NCBI GenBank assembly: GCA_020630595.1
Contig: JAHDBC010000001.1
Span: 255,690-319,689 of the forward strand
Source of the DNA: Planktomarina sp.
Lineage (GTDB): Bacteria > Pseudomonadota > Alphaproteobacteria > Rhodobacterales > Rhodobacteraceae
Direction of reading: 5' to 3'
Length of the DNA stretch: 64,000 nucleotides
Position 1 is the stretch's first letter. Each line of letters starts with the position of its first letter. The notes beneath the pieces are model-generated. The model saw only the letters and a list, made by a program, of their open reading frames with translations. It made no database searches and was not told where the DNA came from. Below are positions 45,617 through 54,815 of the stretch, in pieces. The position numbers were made by a program, and so were the translations under genes.

Positions 45617-46597
45617 CTAAAGTCCAAGCTGATCGAAGGCTGCGTCGATTTCTGACCAGTCTTCGATGGCCAACCGCACCGGGAATGGCATGACAAGGGC
45701 GCGCAAATCAGGCGGAAGCTTGATCGCGTCCTTTTCTGTTGTGACCAGCTGGGCGCCTTTGGCCTGTGCCTCTCTGTAAAGGCGATCAAACAGGGCACGG
45801 CTGATGGGTTCATGATCGCCCAAGCTGTGTTCCCCTTCTAGTACCACACCGGCGGACCTGAGGGTGCGAAAGAATTTTTCCGGCAGACCAATGCCTGCAA
45901 AGGCGATGGCCCGTATGCCGGACCACGGCATACCGGTCGGCAATGGGACCAGCTGACCTTGAACCCGGGGCACATGCGTATCGTCGGGCATTTTGAACTG
46001 GTTTTGATGTTCTGCTGATCCGACCGACAGCAGCAGATCCGCACGCCGCAACCCGGCAGCGACCGGTTCCCGCAATGGACCGGCTGGGATGCATTTTCCA
46101 TTGCCGAACCCTTGCAGGGCGTCGACCACAACCAAGGCAAGATCTTTTCGCACTGCTGGCGACTGAAACCCGTCATCCATCAGAATGACATGCGCACCGT
46201 CGGATTCGGCCAGCTGGATTCCCGCCAATCGATCGGGTGAAACGACTGTGGTGGCAAAAGCCGACATCATCAGGGGTTCGTCACCTACGTCATGCGCGGT
46301 GTCGGCTTGTGGATTCACAAACCATGCGCCTTCGCGTTGGGCACCGTATCCTTTGGACACAATAACCACAGATTTTTGCCGAAACCGCAAACGTTCGGCC
46401 AAGGCGATTACGGTGGGGGTTTTCCCAGTGCCGCCTGCGTTCAGATTGCCAACACAGATCACTGGGCAGGCGGCGTGATATCCCTGCGCCGATCTGCGCA
46501 CACGGATTGCCGTCGCAGCCGCATACAGCCAGCCCAATGGGGCCAGAAGTGTAGAAAGGGTACCGGGTGATCGATACCAGAATTGCGGCGTGCGCAT
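45617..46597 (-). CDS. lpxK: Tetraacyldisaccharide 4'-kinase LpxK
   Basis: From ATG 46597 the enzyme has 326 residues. NLNAGGTGKTPTVIALAERL near residue 55 is its P-loop, DDGFQSPAVRKDLALVVVD the conserved acidic block. It phosphorylates the 4' position of the lipid A disaccharide precursor at the inner membrane. GGAGGATTAGA precedes the ATG, and the stop of the KdtA-like gene is 1 bp before it. Residues 1-25 form the membrane-facing helix. The gene is normal in length. Confidence 0.95.
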   Translation of the reverse strand: MRTPQFWYRSPGTLSTLLAPLGWLYAAATAIRVRRSAQGYHAACPVICVGNLNAGGTGKTPTVIALAERLRFRQKSVVIVSKGYGAQREGAWFVNPQADTAHDVGDEPLMMSAFATTVVSPDRLAGIQLAESDGAHVILMDDGFQSPAVRKDLALVVVDALQGFGNGKCIPAGPLREPVAAGLRRADLLLSVGSAEHQNQFKMPDDTHVPRVQGQLVPLPTGMPWSGIRAIAFAGIGLPEKFFRTLRSAGVVLEGEHSLGDHEPISRALFDRLYREAQAKGAQLVTTEKDAIKLPPDLRALVMPFPVRLAIEDWSEIDAAFDQLGL

Positions 46598-46598
46598 T

Positions 46599-47720
46599 CT
46601 AATCCTCCAAATCCAGGCCGAGTTGCTCTGCAACATATTCGACCAACAGATTGCTCATTTCTGCGCCTTCAGAAACCACGTGCCAGCCCCTGTGCGCCAG
46701 GTGCGCACACAGATCAGGGGCCAGATGTTCTGCCACCGTATCGCCAAGGTGATGACCGTGGGCGATCCGTTTTGTCGCCCCAGCATCGAACAGGCGTTCG
46801 AATGCGGAACGATGCCGCAGAATGCGCGGCCCGTGTATCATTGCGCTGCCCACGCTTGCCCCGATCATCGGATTGGCCGATGGTTTGCCGGACAGGGTAC
46901 CGCCCAAATAGGTTAAGGCGGCAAGGTGATACCAAATCCCCGCCTCTTCCGGTCCGTCTGTTATATAGACTTGCGTTTGTTCGTTGGGGTCTTCGTTCTG
47001 GTCCCGCTGGTGAACAACAAGCCCCGCAGACTCAAGTGCATCGTTTACAACCTTTGATTGTAAGTCAATACCCGGTTCGATTGCAGTGACAAGTCTTGGC
47101 CAACTGCGCTGTGCCGTTTGAATGGCGCGGGTGACCCATGTCAGTTCTTCTTTTGGCAATCGATGCACAAACCAAAGGGGGCGCGTTGCCATCAGGCGCG
47201 ATAGATCGGCGCGTTCCGCTTCGTTGATAATTGGGGCGGCATATCCTTCGCGAAGGGCAGGGCCTGCATCTGTTCGCGTGGGCCGCCCGCCAAAGGATTG
47301 CCAAAGACTGGCTTCGGCTTCGGTGCGGGCCCAAATTCGGTCCACATGCCGCAACGCAGGGGCAAGGATCGTTTTGCGCCACAGCCATGGGCGTTTTTGG
47401 ATTTGCGCGATGGGTGGTTCGACAAGGGCAACTGGAATCTTCTTGCGGTGGCACATGTTCAACACCGCCGGGTCCGGCAAAACGCCTGCGCAAATCAAGA
47501 CATTCGGCAACCGTGATACCAGCGCCGCAACCAACGTTCCTGACGCGCCATGGCTTAACGCTTCTGCGTCGTAACCTTCGGTCGCGGTGCCTTCGGCCAC
47601 GCTGAAAGCAACACCAAGTTCCGGTTCAAAATAAGACAGCCGCGTCGTGATTTCGGACAAGGCCCCCAAATGGGCGGCTGATCCACAATGGGCCCAAATC
47701 AGCGGTGAACGGCCTGACAA
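46599..47720 (-). CDS. Diverged KdtA/WaaA-like glycosyltransferase (GT30)
   Basis: The 373-residue protein aligns with Kdo transferases but is shorter than the usual 420 residues and has no N-terminal membrane anchor; it starts almost at the first strand, LIWAHCGSAAHL. In E. coli WaaA this segment reads HSVSVGE, with Glu60 as general base; here that position is His. The donor-site motif HNPLE of WaaA is ANPMIG here. Order lpxK downstream and DUF4170 upstream is common in this clade. It may act on Kdo or another acidic sugar in the LPS core, or have lost activity. A canonical waaA is not in the window. Confidence 0.75.
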   Translation of the reverse strand: MSGRSPLIWAHCGSAAHLGALSEITTRLSYFEPELGVAFSVAEGTATEGYDAEALSHGASGTLVAALVSRLPNVLICAGVLPDPAVLNMCHRKKIPVALVEPPIAQIQKRPWLWRKTILAPALRHVDRIWARTEAEASLWQSFGGRPTRTDAGPALREGYAAPIINEAERADLSRLMATRPLWFVHRLPKEELTWVTRAIQTAQRSWPRLVTAIEPGIDLQSKVVNDALESAGLVVHQRDQNEDPNEQTQVYITDGPEEAGIWYHLAALTYLGGTLSGKPSANPMIGASVGSAMIHGPRILRHRSAFERLFDAGATKRIAHGHHLGDTVAEHLAPDLCAHLAHRGWHVVSEGAEMSNLLVEYVAEQLGLDLED

Positions 47721-47728
47721 TGCGGTGG

Positions 47729-47974
47729 TCAGCTTCCCAGCTCTTCTGTTGAAGATGCAGCGGCCTTTTCGTCACGCAAACGGTGGAGATGGGCGATGAA
47801 ATAGCGCATGTGTGCGTTATCGACCGTACGCTGGGCCTCTGCTTTCCATGCATTGAATGCGCTGTCGTAATCAGGAAAAATGCCGACAACATGAATGTCG
47901 TCCACATCTTTAAAGACGTTCTGCGTCGGGTCGACCAATTCGCCACCGAACACAAGATGCAGCCGTTGTGTCAT
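47729..47974 (-). CDS. DUF4170 domain protein
   Basis: This small 81-residue protein, starting MTQRLHLVFGGEL and containing VVGIFPDYDSAFNAWKAEAQ, matches the alphaproteobacterial DUF4170 family, which has no known function. It lies 8 bp upstream of the KdtA-like gene and 55 bp downstream of cysQ, in the same direction, so it belongs to this envelope gene run. It is cytoplasmic, with a mixed alpha/beta pattern. Confidence 0.85.
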   Translation of the reverse strand: MTQRLHLVFGGELVDPTQNVFKDVDDIHVVGIFPDYDSAFNAWKAEAQRTVDNAHMRYFIAHLHRLRDEKAAASSTEELGS

Positions 47975-48029
47975 GATTTTTCCTTTCGATTGCGGATCAA
48001 ACCTAGCGATACCGCACTGAAAGCAAAGG

Positions 48030-48821
48030 TCAAGCTGGGCAAAGCCCCTGCATCAATTGACGGTGAAGCGTTGGATTGGATGCGACCATGCCGTCCAGCA
48101 ACGCCGTTTCGCTGTTGAACTGTGGGATTTGCGCTGTGCGTGTTGTGGCGTGCCCGCCAGCCTCTGCAACGATCAAGGCTCCGGCTGCAACATCCCATTC
48201 CCAAGTCGGGCGCAGTGTCAGCATTCCGTCAAACGACCCTTCCGCCACCAGACACAATCGATAGGCCAGCGATGATCTGAAGCTGCGTTTGATCCCCGGA
48301 AAGCCACCGGGCCAAAAGCGGTCTTCGAAATTGGCTTTGGCGGCCAAGACACATGCGCCTTTGGCTTCTGCACGATCTGACACGCTGATCGCGCTATCGC
48401 CCAGAAATGCGCCACCGCCAAGGGTTGCGGAAAACAACAGATCACACACCGGAAGGTAAACGGCCGCCGCGACAACGGCCCCCTTATGCGCAATCGCAAG
48501 GGAATGGCCCCAATGCGCATTGCCTTCGATAAAGGCGCGGGTTCCGTCGATCGGATCGACAATAAACACGGTGTCACTGGTCAAACGGTCCGCATCGTCT
48601 TCGGTTTCTTCGGACAGCCAACCATAATCTGGTCGTGCACCACACAGCGTTTCTCGCAACATCGTGTCGATTTCGATGTCTGCTGCCGTGACTGGACCCG
48701 CATCCATTGGTTTATGCCAGACCGTCACATCTGTCTTGAAATGCCGGCACGCAATTTCCCCCGCTTGCAGGGCAGACTGCGTCAACAGGTGCAGGTCTGC
48801 CGACCAATCATGCACCGGCAA
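48030..48821 (-). CDS. cysQ: Inositol monophosphatase family 3'(2'),5'-bisphosphate nucleotidase
   Basis: The protein has 263 residues. WLSEETEDD (near 72) supplies the first metal-binding Glu, and VDPIDGTRAFIEG (near 91-103) is the IMPase signature; a second WEWDVAAGALIVAEAGG block (near 210) completes the site. It most likely hydrolyses PAP to AMP, which is needed when PAPS is used for sulfation. That is interesting in a window with a two-domain sulfotransferase, although the genes are 43 kb apart. Inositol phosphatase activity is an alternative. Confidence 0.86.
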   Translation of the reverse strand: MPVHDWSADLHLLTQSALQAGEIACRHFKTDVTVWHKPMDAGPVTAADIEIDTMLRETLCGARPDYGWLSEETEDDADRLTSDTVFIVDPIDGTRAFIEGNAHWGHSLAIAHKGAVVAAAVYLPVCDLLFSATLGGGAFLGDSAISVSDRAEAKGACVLAAKANFEDRFWPGGFPGIKRSFRSSLAYRLCLVAEGSFDGMLTLRPTWEWDVAAGALIVAEAGGHATTRTAQIPQFNSETALLDGMVASNPTLHRQLMQGLCPA

Positions 48822-50160
48822 CGGTCAATCCTTCGACCAGCAAAGATGGCACAACACGCGACAGATGGGCACGCGCATCATTTGCGGGCACAAGTGTTTT
48901 CAGCATATCCAGCAAATTGCCTGCAATTGTGCATTCCTGAACCGGGTATTTGATTTCGCCGTTTTCCACCCAAAATCCTGATGCCCCACGGGAATAATCC
49001 CCTGTTGTCGGATTGATAGATGATCCGATCATGGATGTGATCAAAAGGCCCGTTCCCATATCGCGCAACAGCGCTGCTTGATCCAGTTCGCCTTGCGTGA
49101 CGTCAATATTGCCATTGCTGGGGGATGGTGGGCTTGCGGGTCCGCGGCTTGCATTTGCGGTGCTTGTCATGCCCAGTTGCGCAGCGGTGGCAAGATCAAG
49201 GGTCCATCCCGTCAACACGCCATTTTCGACGATTGCCCGATCTGAAGTTGCCAAACCTTCGGCATCGAACAGTTTGCTTCCGGTTGCGCGCGGGCGATGT
49301 GGGGTTTCCCAGACTGACATCGTGGACGGCAAAACCATTTCACCCAGTTTGTCGCGCAACCATGTTGATCCACGCGCCACGTTTGATCCGTTTGCAGCTG
49401 CCAACACATGCCCAATCAGGGATGACGACACTCGTTCATCGAACACAACCGGGAAATTCCCAGTGGGTGGTTTGACTGCCCCCTGCATGGAGACCGCGCG
49501 TGATCCGGCAGTTGTGCCAATGTCGTGTGGTGCGCGCATATCGCTTTGGTAAACCCGAAAATCACCATCATAGTCCCGTTGCATGTCCAGACCGGACCCG
49601 GATATCGCGACACAGGACAATCCGTTGTCGGTGCGGCTGTAACCGCCCGTAAACCCATTCGATGTGGCAAGATGAATGCGGCGGGACCCATAGCCTGCGG
49701 ATGACGCCGAAACCTGCGACACGCCATCCACCTTAAATGCGGCTGCTTCGGCTTCCAGTGCCAAAGTTTTCAGGTGTTCCGCTGACGGTTCTTCAGACGG
49801 ATCGAACATATCGATCGGTGCACAGTCCGTGTTGGTTGCAAATTCATCTGCCGTCGCTTGCCGGATATAGGGATCTTCCGGGGCAAGGCCCGCCATAAGC
49901 ACAGCGCGTTCCGCCATATCCCGGATTGTTTCAGTTGATGTATCAGACGAAGAAACGCAGGCCTGTCTTTGGCCCACAAACACGCGCAGACCGATGTCTG
50001 TGCCTTCGGAACGTTCGGCCTGTTCCAATTTGCCTTCACGTACATCTATGGAAAGTGATGTGCCATCTACGGCCAGCGCATCTGCGCCATCGGCACCCGC
50101 TTTGCGTGCCGCGTCCAGCAGTTGCTGGGTCAGTGTGGTCAGGTCTGGTTGCATCGACAT
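48808..50160 (-). CDS. pmbA: TldE/PmbA family metallopeptidase
   Basis: The 450-residue protein has the PmbA_TldD layout: N-terminal ADALAVDGTSLSIDVREGKLEQ and the C-terminal glycine-rich block with GSSINPTTGDYSRGASGFWVENG. PmbA/TldE is the partner of TldD in a zinc-dependent protease that matures modified peptides and degrades the CcdA antitoxin; the tldD gene is not here. It overlaps cysQ by 14 bp. Its size is normal. Confidence 0.94.
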   Translation of the reverse strand: MSMQPDLTTLTQQLLDAARKAGADGADALAVDGTSLSIDVREGKLEQAERSEGTDIGLRVFVGQRQACVSSSDTSTETIRDMAERAVLMAGLAPEDPYIRQATADEFATNTDCAPIDMFDPSEEPSAEHLKTLALEAEAAAFKVDGVSQVSASSAGYGSRRIHLATSNGFTGGYSRTDNGLSCVAISGSGLDMQRDYDGDFRVYQSDMRAPHDIGTTAGSRAVSMQGAVKPPTGNFPVVFDERVSSSLIGHVLAAANGSNVARGSTWLRDKLGEMVLPSTMSVWETPHRPRATGSKLFDAEGLATSDRAIVENGVLTGWTLDLATAAQLGMTSTANASRGPASPPSPSNGNIDVTQGELDQAALLRDMGTGLLITSMIGSSINPTTGDYSRGASGFWVENGEIKYPVQECTIAGNLLDMLKTLVPANDARAHLSRVVPSLLVEGLTVAGA

Positions 50161-50225
50161 CCCCTTTACGGGTCCGACGTAGGGCGAACCCCCGCCCGGC
50201 GCAAGCGGCAGGGCAGGGATTTGGG

Positions 50226-51746
50226 TTATCTGATCCGTTGGCCGTTCACCAAAACATGGCCCTGTTCATTGATTTCAAGGCTTGATGTCAGGCTGTCGGG
50301 CCCGGTGCCGGGTTGGCTGAACATCGCAATCATCATGCGTCCGCCCATTGCATCTTCTGGTGACAAAAGTCCCATGGCGATCAGGTTATCGATCAGGCCA
50401 TTCAATCCTTCTGCCAGCAGATTTGCATTCCCTTGGGGGCGGGGGGATCCTGGGAACGTTTCCATATCCGTCCAGTCCAATGTGAACGCACCATTTCCGG
50501 TCGCGTCCAACCCCACGGCACTGATGGCCAGTGTATCAATATTCACCGAACTGATTTCGCCGGGCGCGCCAGCCTGTTCCATCTGCATGGTTTCTGCCGG
50601 GTCCATGATGTTGAAATACCATTTGCCAAGACCCGAAAGTTTCAGATCAATTGTTGCAGGATCGCGTGGCAGAATTTGCGCTGGATCAAACAAATTCCAG
50701 ATCACATCGGAAACGGTCACGTTGGACAGTGTCGTTTGCAAACCATATTGTGCTTCAACATTTTTAAGGATCGGCATCGCAATCCGCGATGACAGTTCAT
50801 CTGCCGTCGCTTCTACCGGGAAGGGCAGCATCATTGGCGCGTAAAACGACAGATCGACCCCGTTCACACCTGCGCCGTAGTTCATCGCGCCGTCATTCAA
50901 TTTGAAATCCAAAGACGATCCCGTGTCAGTGTAATCTACCCTGACAGACCCGTCCGATGGGGACGTCATATCTAATGTCACTTCAGTGGGCCCCAAAGAA
51001 TAGCCCATGTCGATCTTGCTATCCGGACCAAGGGCAGATGGATCGCCCGAAGCGAAGGCTGCTGCATTGGGCAGCGCAATATTGCCCGCAAAGACAAGAT
51101 CCCGCGATGTTGCGGACACCACTGCGTTTTCGCTTGTTGCTGCGTCTTCAATACCGAAGTCGACTGTCATCGAACCAACATTCAGCCGACCATCATAATC
51201 TTCATAAAGGTTGGCAGGCCCTCCGATGACAGATGTGCCAGACAGGGTGTCGAATGCCATGGAAAACGAAATGGATGCATCCACGGACGCACTTTCAATG
51301 TCTTTCAGACGCACCGTGATCTGATCACCGGACATCGCAAAGTTCATACGGTCAGGGTCACCACTGACGATATAGCGAACATTTGTCTGCAGGGCCTCTA
51401 AATGGGCCACTTCGCCGGGTTCAAACGCAATCGAAATGGGCATCACATCAGCATAAATGACTTCGGACGTGCCATCACCGCGGTCCTTGATCTGAATCGA
51501 CGGAATGCTTGCGCGGACTTCCAGTGGGCTGGTGCCAGTCGCGTCTTTGGATACGATTGCGATGTTCTTGACGGCAACCAATGAAGGCGTCTGTGTGACG
51601 GTACCGATGGTCACGGTTGATGCGTCGCTTAACTTCAGTGCACCTTCCAGGGTTTCCCAAACATCTGCCGGTGTGACATCGGCCAGAACAGGTGCGGACG
51701 CCAAAACAAATGCAGCGCTTGAAAGAAAAGTTCTAAATGGTCGCAA
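50226..51746 (-). CDS. DUF2125 domain protein, exported
   Basis: With the TTG start at 51746 the protein has 506 residues and a signal peptide (FLSSAAFVLASAPVLADV). AAAGGG-like purines lie 6 nt upstream. The rest is a long beta-rich region matching DUF2125, found in alphaproteobacteria and probably periplasmic or outer-membrane attached. A frame extension to 51842 would run into the divergent gene's ribosome-binding region and lose the signal peptide. Function is unknown; similar proteins have been compared to AsmA-like lipid-handling proteins, but that is weak. Confidence 0.78.
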   Translation of the reverse strand: MRPFRTFLSSAAFVLASAPVLADVTPADVWETLEGALKLSDASTVTIGTVTQTPSLVAVKNIAIVSKDATGTSPLEVRASIPSIQIKDRGDGTSEVIYADVMPISIAFEPGEVAHLEALQTNVRYIVSGDPDRMNFAMSGDQITVRLKDIESASVDASISFSMAFDTLSGTSVIGGPANLYEDYDGRLNVGSMTVDFGIEDAATSENAVVSATSRDLVFAGNIALPNAAAFASGDPSALGPDSKIDMGYSLGPTEVTLDMTSPSDGSVRVDYTDTGSSLDFKLNDGAMNYGAGVNGVDLSFYAPMMLPFPVEATADELSSRIAMPILKNVEAQYGLQTTLSNVTVSDVIWNLFDPAQILPRDPATIDLKLSGLGKWYFNIMDPAETMQMEQAGAPGEISSVNIDTLAISAVGLDATGNGAFTLDWTDMETFPGSPRPQGNANLLAEGLNGLIDNLIAMGLLSPEDAMGGRMMIAMFSQPGTGPDSLTSSLEINEQGHVLVNGQRIR

Positions 51747-51833
51747 GACATGCCCTTTCAAATTGGTTGACCTTACAGTCGCATGAATGCACCGAGTGTC
51801 AATCAACGCAAACCGATGCGCAAGGGGGCGCCG

Positions 51834-52484
51834 ATGGAACATCCCAACGTGGACTCAACGACGATCGACACCCTGACGACGATCACGATAAACCGCCCGG
51901 ACCGCGCGAATGCGTTGACGTCGTCAATGTTGGTGGCCCTGACCGATGCGGTTCAGGCCGCGCACCAGTCCAGCGTGTTGATTTTGACGGGGGCGGGCCG
52001 CGTGTTCAGCGCGGGTGCGGATCTGGATCATCTTAACGATGGGTTGGCCACGGACCCGGCTTGGGAACATTTGTCGCGCGCCGTCGCCGATCATGCCGGT
52101 TTGACCGTGGCATATTTGAACGGAACGGTGGCTGGCGGCGCAATGGGCATGGTTCTGGCGTGTGATCTGCGGGTTGCGGTGCCGAATGCCAAATTCTTTT
52201 ATCCGGTGCTTGCCAACAAGGTGGACCCCCAACCCTCTGATCCGATGCGCATGGCGCAGATCATCGGATCATCCCGCGCGATTGGGTTCTTTTGTCTGGG
52301 CGAAAAGATATCCGCCCAGACTGCATTGGCGTGGGGACTGCTGAACCATGTCGCAGAAAAGCCAGAACTTGACCAATGGGTTGCAGATCAGTTGCAGGTT
52401 CCGCAAGCGGCGGGGCAGCCTGCGGTCCAGCGCATCAAATCCATGATCTATGATCAGTCCGCCACAAAAACCCCTGACACGTGA
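51834..52484 (+). CDS. Enoyl-CoA hydratase/isomerase family protein
   Basis: From ATG 51834, preceded by AAGGGGG, the protein has 216 residues. It keeps the crotonase oxyanion-hole blocks: INRPDRANALTSSM, LTGAGRVFSAGADLDHL near residue 58 and LNGTVAGGAMGMVLACDLRVA near residue 101. It is shorter than the usual 255-260 residues because the C-terminal helices are missing or reduced. It may hydrate or isomerise an acyl-CoA, but the catalytic Glu pair cannot be located safely. Its end overlaps the lipoprotein gene by 31 bp in convergent direction. Confidence 0.82.
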   Translation: MEHPNVDSTTIDTLTTITINRPDRANALTSSMLVALTDAVQAAHQSSVLILTGAGRVFSAGADLDHLNDGLATDPAWEHLSRAVADHAGLTVAYLNGTVAGGAMGMVLACDLRVAVPNAKFFYPVLANKVDPQPSDPMRMAQIIGSSRAIGFFCLGEKISAQTALAWGLLNHVAEKPELDQWVADQLQVPQAAGQPAVQRIKSMIYDQSATKTPDT

Positions 52485-53323
52485 CCAGTGTCGCCCGTGG
52501 CAAGAATAACGCCCCCTGCTTCATCAGGAATTGTGCCGTCCAATCCGTAAAACGATCCACTGACCGCATTCGTGGCGTTCGCGCCGGTCACATTCACGGT
52601 TGCGCCGTTGGCGGAAAAGACAAGTGTGCCGCTGGACATATTCGCGCCATTGATCGTGATGTCGTTGGATACGACGGTGTCGAATGTGCCCGTGATCACG
52701 GTGCCGGTTGGGTCGGTGACCTGAAACCCATCCAACGTCAAAACCGCCGTGCCCTGACCATAATCAACAGTCAATGTGGTGGTGCCATTTGAATAGGTTT
52801 GCGTCAGCCCATTCTGTGTCTGTGCCACCAATGCCGCAGTCCCAACATATATGGCTGTTTGACCCGTTGGCATATCAGAAGCTTGTGTTGGAATTCCGAT
52901 CACGCCAAGCGTGTCATAGGGGCTGCCCCCCGCTTGGTATTCGCCATTGTAGACCAGAACGTAGTCGTAGCCGTTCGCAAATCCCGGCACCACTTGGGCT
53001 GTCGCCCCTTGGCCGTCTGACATCACCCCGGTCGCGGTGAACCCGCCAGACGGCGTGACAAAACTGTACCCGGTATGTGCGACGGATAACACGCCTGTGT
53101 CATGGGCCAGCGTGCCCGATTGTACGGCCACCGTGTCCTGACCAGTGTCTTCATTGGTGGCAATAATATGCCCGGTGATCGGACTTGGCGTTGTGGCTGA
53201 TACGTCAGCAAAGCCAGCATAGGTTTGCTGTGTTCCAGTCGATGTTGCGCCACCGCCGCACGCCACCAAACCTGCCAAAGACAAGACGGCGATTGAAGAT
53301 TTACAATATGTCGAAGTCAGCAT
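52454..53323 (-). CDS. Lipoprotein with TbpB-like C-terminal beta-barrel
   Basis: The 289-residue protein has a lipobox (GLVAC, Cys22) followed by a GGGATSTGT linker. The C-terminal part holds AVSGSFYGLDG and PDEAGGVI followed by SGVFVAD, the pattern of the eight-stranded barrel of TbpB-like, Slam-dependent surface lipoproteins. It overlaps the RTX protease gene by 23 bp and is in the same direction, so both are probably made from one mRNA. It could be a surface lipoprotein delivered by the Slam-like protein at 23.9 kb, or a serralysin inhibitor, since AprI-type inhibitors are also eight-stranded barrels encoded next to the protease. Confidence 0.72.
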   Translation of the reverse strand: MLTSTYCKSSIAVLSLAGLVACGGGATSTGTQQTYAGFADVSATTPSPITGHIIATNEDTGQDTVAVQSGTLAHDTGVLSVAHTGYSFVTPSGGFTATGVMSDGQGATAQVVPGFANGYDYVLVYNGEYQAGGSPYDTLGVIGIPTQASDMPTGQTAIYVGTAALVAQTQNGLTQTYSNGTTTLTVDYGQGTAVLTLDGFQVTDPTGTVITGTFDTVVSNDITINGANMSSGTLVFSANGATVNVTGANATNAVSGSFYGLDGTIPDEAGGVILATGDTGHVSGVFVAD

Positions 53324-54815
53324 CTGTTAAGCCTGTCACCTGATAAATTGTTATTGTTGTGCCTTCGGCGCTGAACACAGTGTTTCCGTTTACCTCTGTC
53401 ACATGCGCCATGGGGTCAGCGGCAACCGCAGGGCTGAACCCTGTCAGTTGGATCGTATCCAGACCGACGACGAAATCCGGGCCTGTGGCAATAACAGGCA
53501 AGGCCTGCCCCATTGAAACAGATCCGGTTGTAAATGTTGCGATGGTGTCTGACCCATCATTGGGTGTGAACACGAAAACGTCTGCGCCAAGCCCGCCCGA
53601 CAGCATGTCATCCCCCGTGCCACCGTTCAGGGTATCGCCACTGCCGACGATGCTGCCCAAAAGATCGCCGCGCAGGGCATCGTTCCCCGCGCCACCAAAC
53701 AGGGTGTCGCTTTTTGTGCCGCCCAGAAGAAGATCGTCGCCGTCCTGACCATAAAGTTCGGAAACCCCTGTGCCGTTGACCAGAACATCATTGCCGGCCC
53801 CGCCATCCAGCAAATCATTGCCCAAGGCATCGACAAGCATATCGTCACCTGCGTTTCCGGACAGGATGTTGTTGGTTCCGCTGCCGATAATTGTGTCGTC
53901 GCCACTTCCGCCGGTTGCATTTTCAATCACGCTGCCTGCGGCGACCGTGAATCCCCCAAAAACACCGTCCACAGACGATACCCAACCACCGCCGCCTTCT
54001 TCCACTTGCAGGGAAGCTGGTCGCAGGTCGATGACACTGCCAATCGCGCTTGTGTTGATGATCGTATCAATACCGCCCGTGTCCCAAATCGCGGCGTATC
54101 CTGTTCCTGATACATTGGCTGTATCCAGCATGTAGACGGTATTGTCGTTGTTGTGGGTTGTGTTCGCGCCGTAAATGTCTTGGAGCACCGCAATATCAAG
54201 GGCCATCGGCGTGTAGCTGTATCCGTAGTCATAAATCCCGGACGGCAATGGTCCGTCTGGCGAAGTGACCCAACCATCGTTGTACGTCATCACCGTGAAC
54301 ACACCTTGGTTCAGGCCAAATGATCCAATGCTGCCGGAAAACGACACACCAGGAAAACCGGGCCATTCGTGCGGATGTTCCAATCCCAGCCCATGGCCGA
54401 ATTCGTGAAGAAGAAGCGTATAACTGAACCCACCGGGCAGCAGTGAATCATCAGACCATGATGGCAACGTTGGATCGAAAACGCCAAAGTTCGCGTTGGG
54501 TGCACCGCTTGGCAAATAGAAATAGCCGTAAACGCCACCACCAATTTCAGTCGTGCCCAAATAGAAAGTCGCATCGGTGGGGTCGGTGGTTTGCGTAAAC
54601 GTCAGGTTTGCGACATCCGAAAATGTCTGCAGGGCGGCCATTGCCGCATCAATTTCTTCTTGTGACCAACCATGACTGGTGTAGGTGACGCCAAATTCTG
54701 TCCACGTCGTCCCGGCAGGCGCAAAATATACTGTTACATTGTTGGGCGTGCTGACTGACAAGCCACTGTTCAGAACATCACCCAATTGAGCTGCGATTTG
54801 CACCACGGACGCCAC
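53301..54815 (-). CDS. Serralysin-type RTX metalloprotease (peptidase M10)
   Basis: The 504-residue protein has the zinc motif HEFGHGLGLEH at residues 137-147 and the Met-turn VMTYND with Met176. About residues 300-425 carry nine-residue RTX calcium repeats (GGAGNDVL, GGTGDDML, GGLGADVF). There is no N-terminal signal peptide; the C-terminus after the repeats is the usual type I secretion signal. The exporter genes are not in the window. It should be secreted and cleave extracellular proteins. An imperfect-operator candidate lies upstream (54915-54934). It overlaps the lipoprotein gene downstream. Confidence 0.9.
   Translation of the reverse strand: MASVVQIAAQLGDVLNSGLSVSTPNNVTVYFAPAGTTWTEFGVTYTSHGWSQEEIDAAMAALQTFSDVANLTFTQTTDPTDATFYLGTTEIGGGVYGYFYLPSGAPNANFGVFDPTLPSWSDDSLLPGGFSYTLLLHEFGHGLGLEHPHEWPGFPGVSFSGSIGSFGLNQGVFTVMTYNDGWVTSPDGPLPSGIYDYGYSYTPMALDIAVLQDIYGANTTHNNDNTVYMLDTANVSGTGYAAIWDTGGIDTIINTSAIGSVIDLRPASLQVEEGGGGWVSSVDGVFGGFTVAAGSVIENATGGSGDDTIIGSGTNNILSGNAGDDMLVDALGNDLLDGGAGNDVLVNGTGVSELYGQDGDDLLLGGTKSDTLFGGAGNDALRGDLLGSIVGSGDTLNGGTGDDMLSGGLGADVFVFTPNDGSDTIATFTTGSVSMGQALPVIATGPDFVVGLDTIQLTGFSPAVAADPMAHVTEVNGNTVFSAEGTTITIYQVTGLTDADFDIL

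Noticed and set aside
53600..53940. Tandem direct repeats
   Set aside because: They are the RTX calcium-binding repeats of the serralysin coding sequence, not a separate repeat element.
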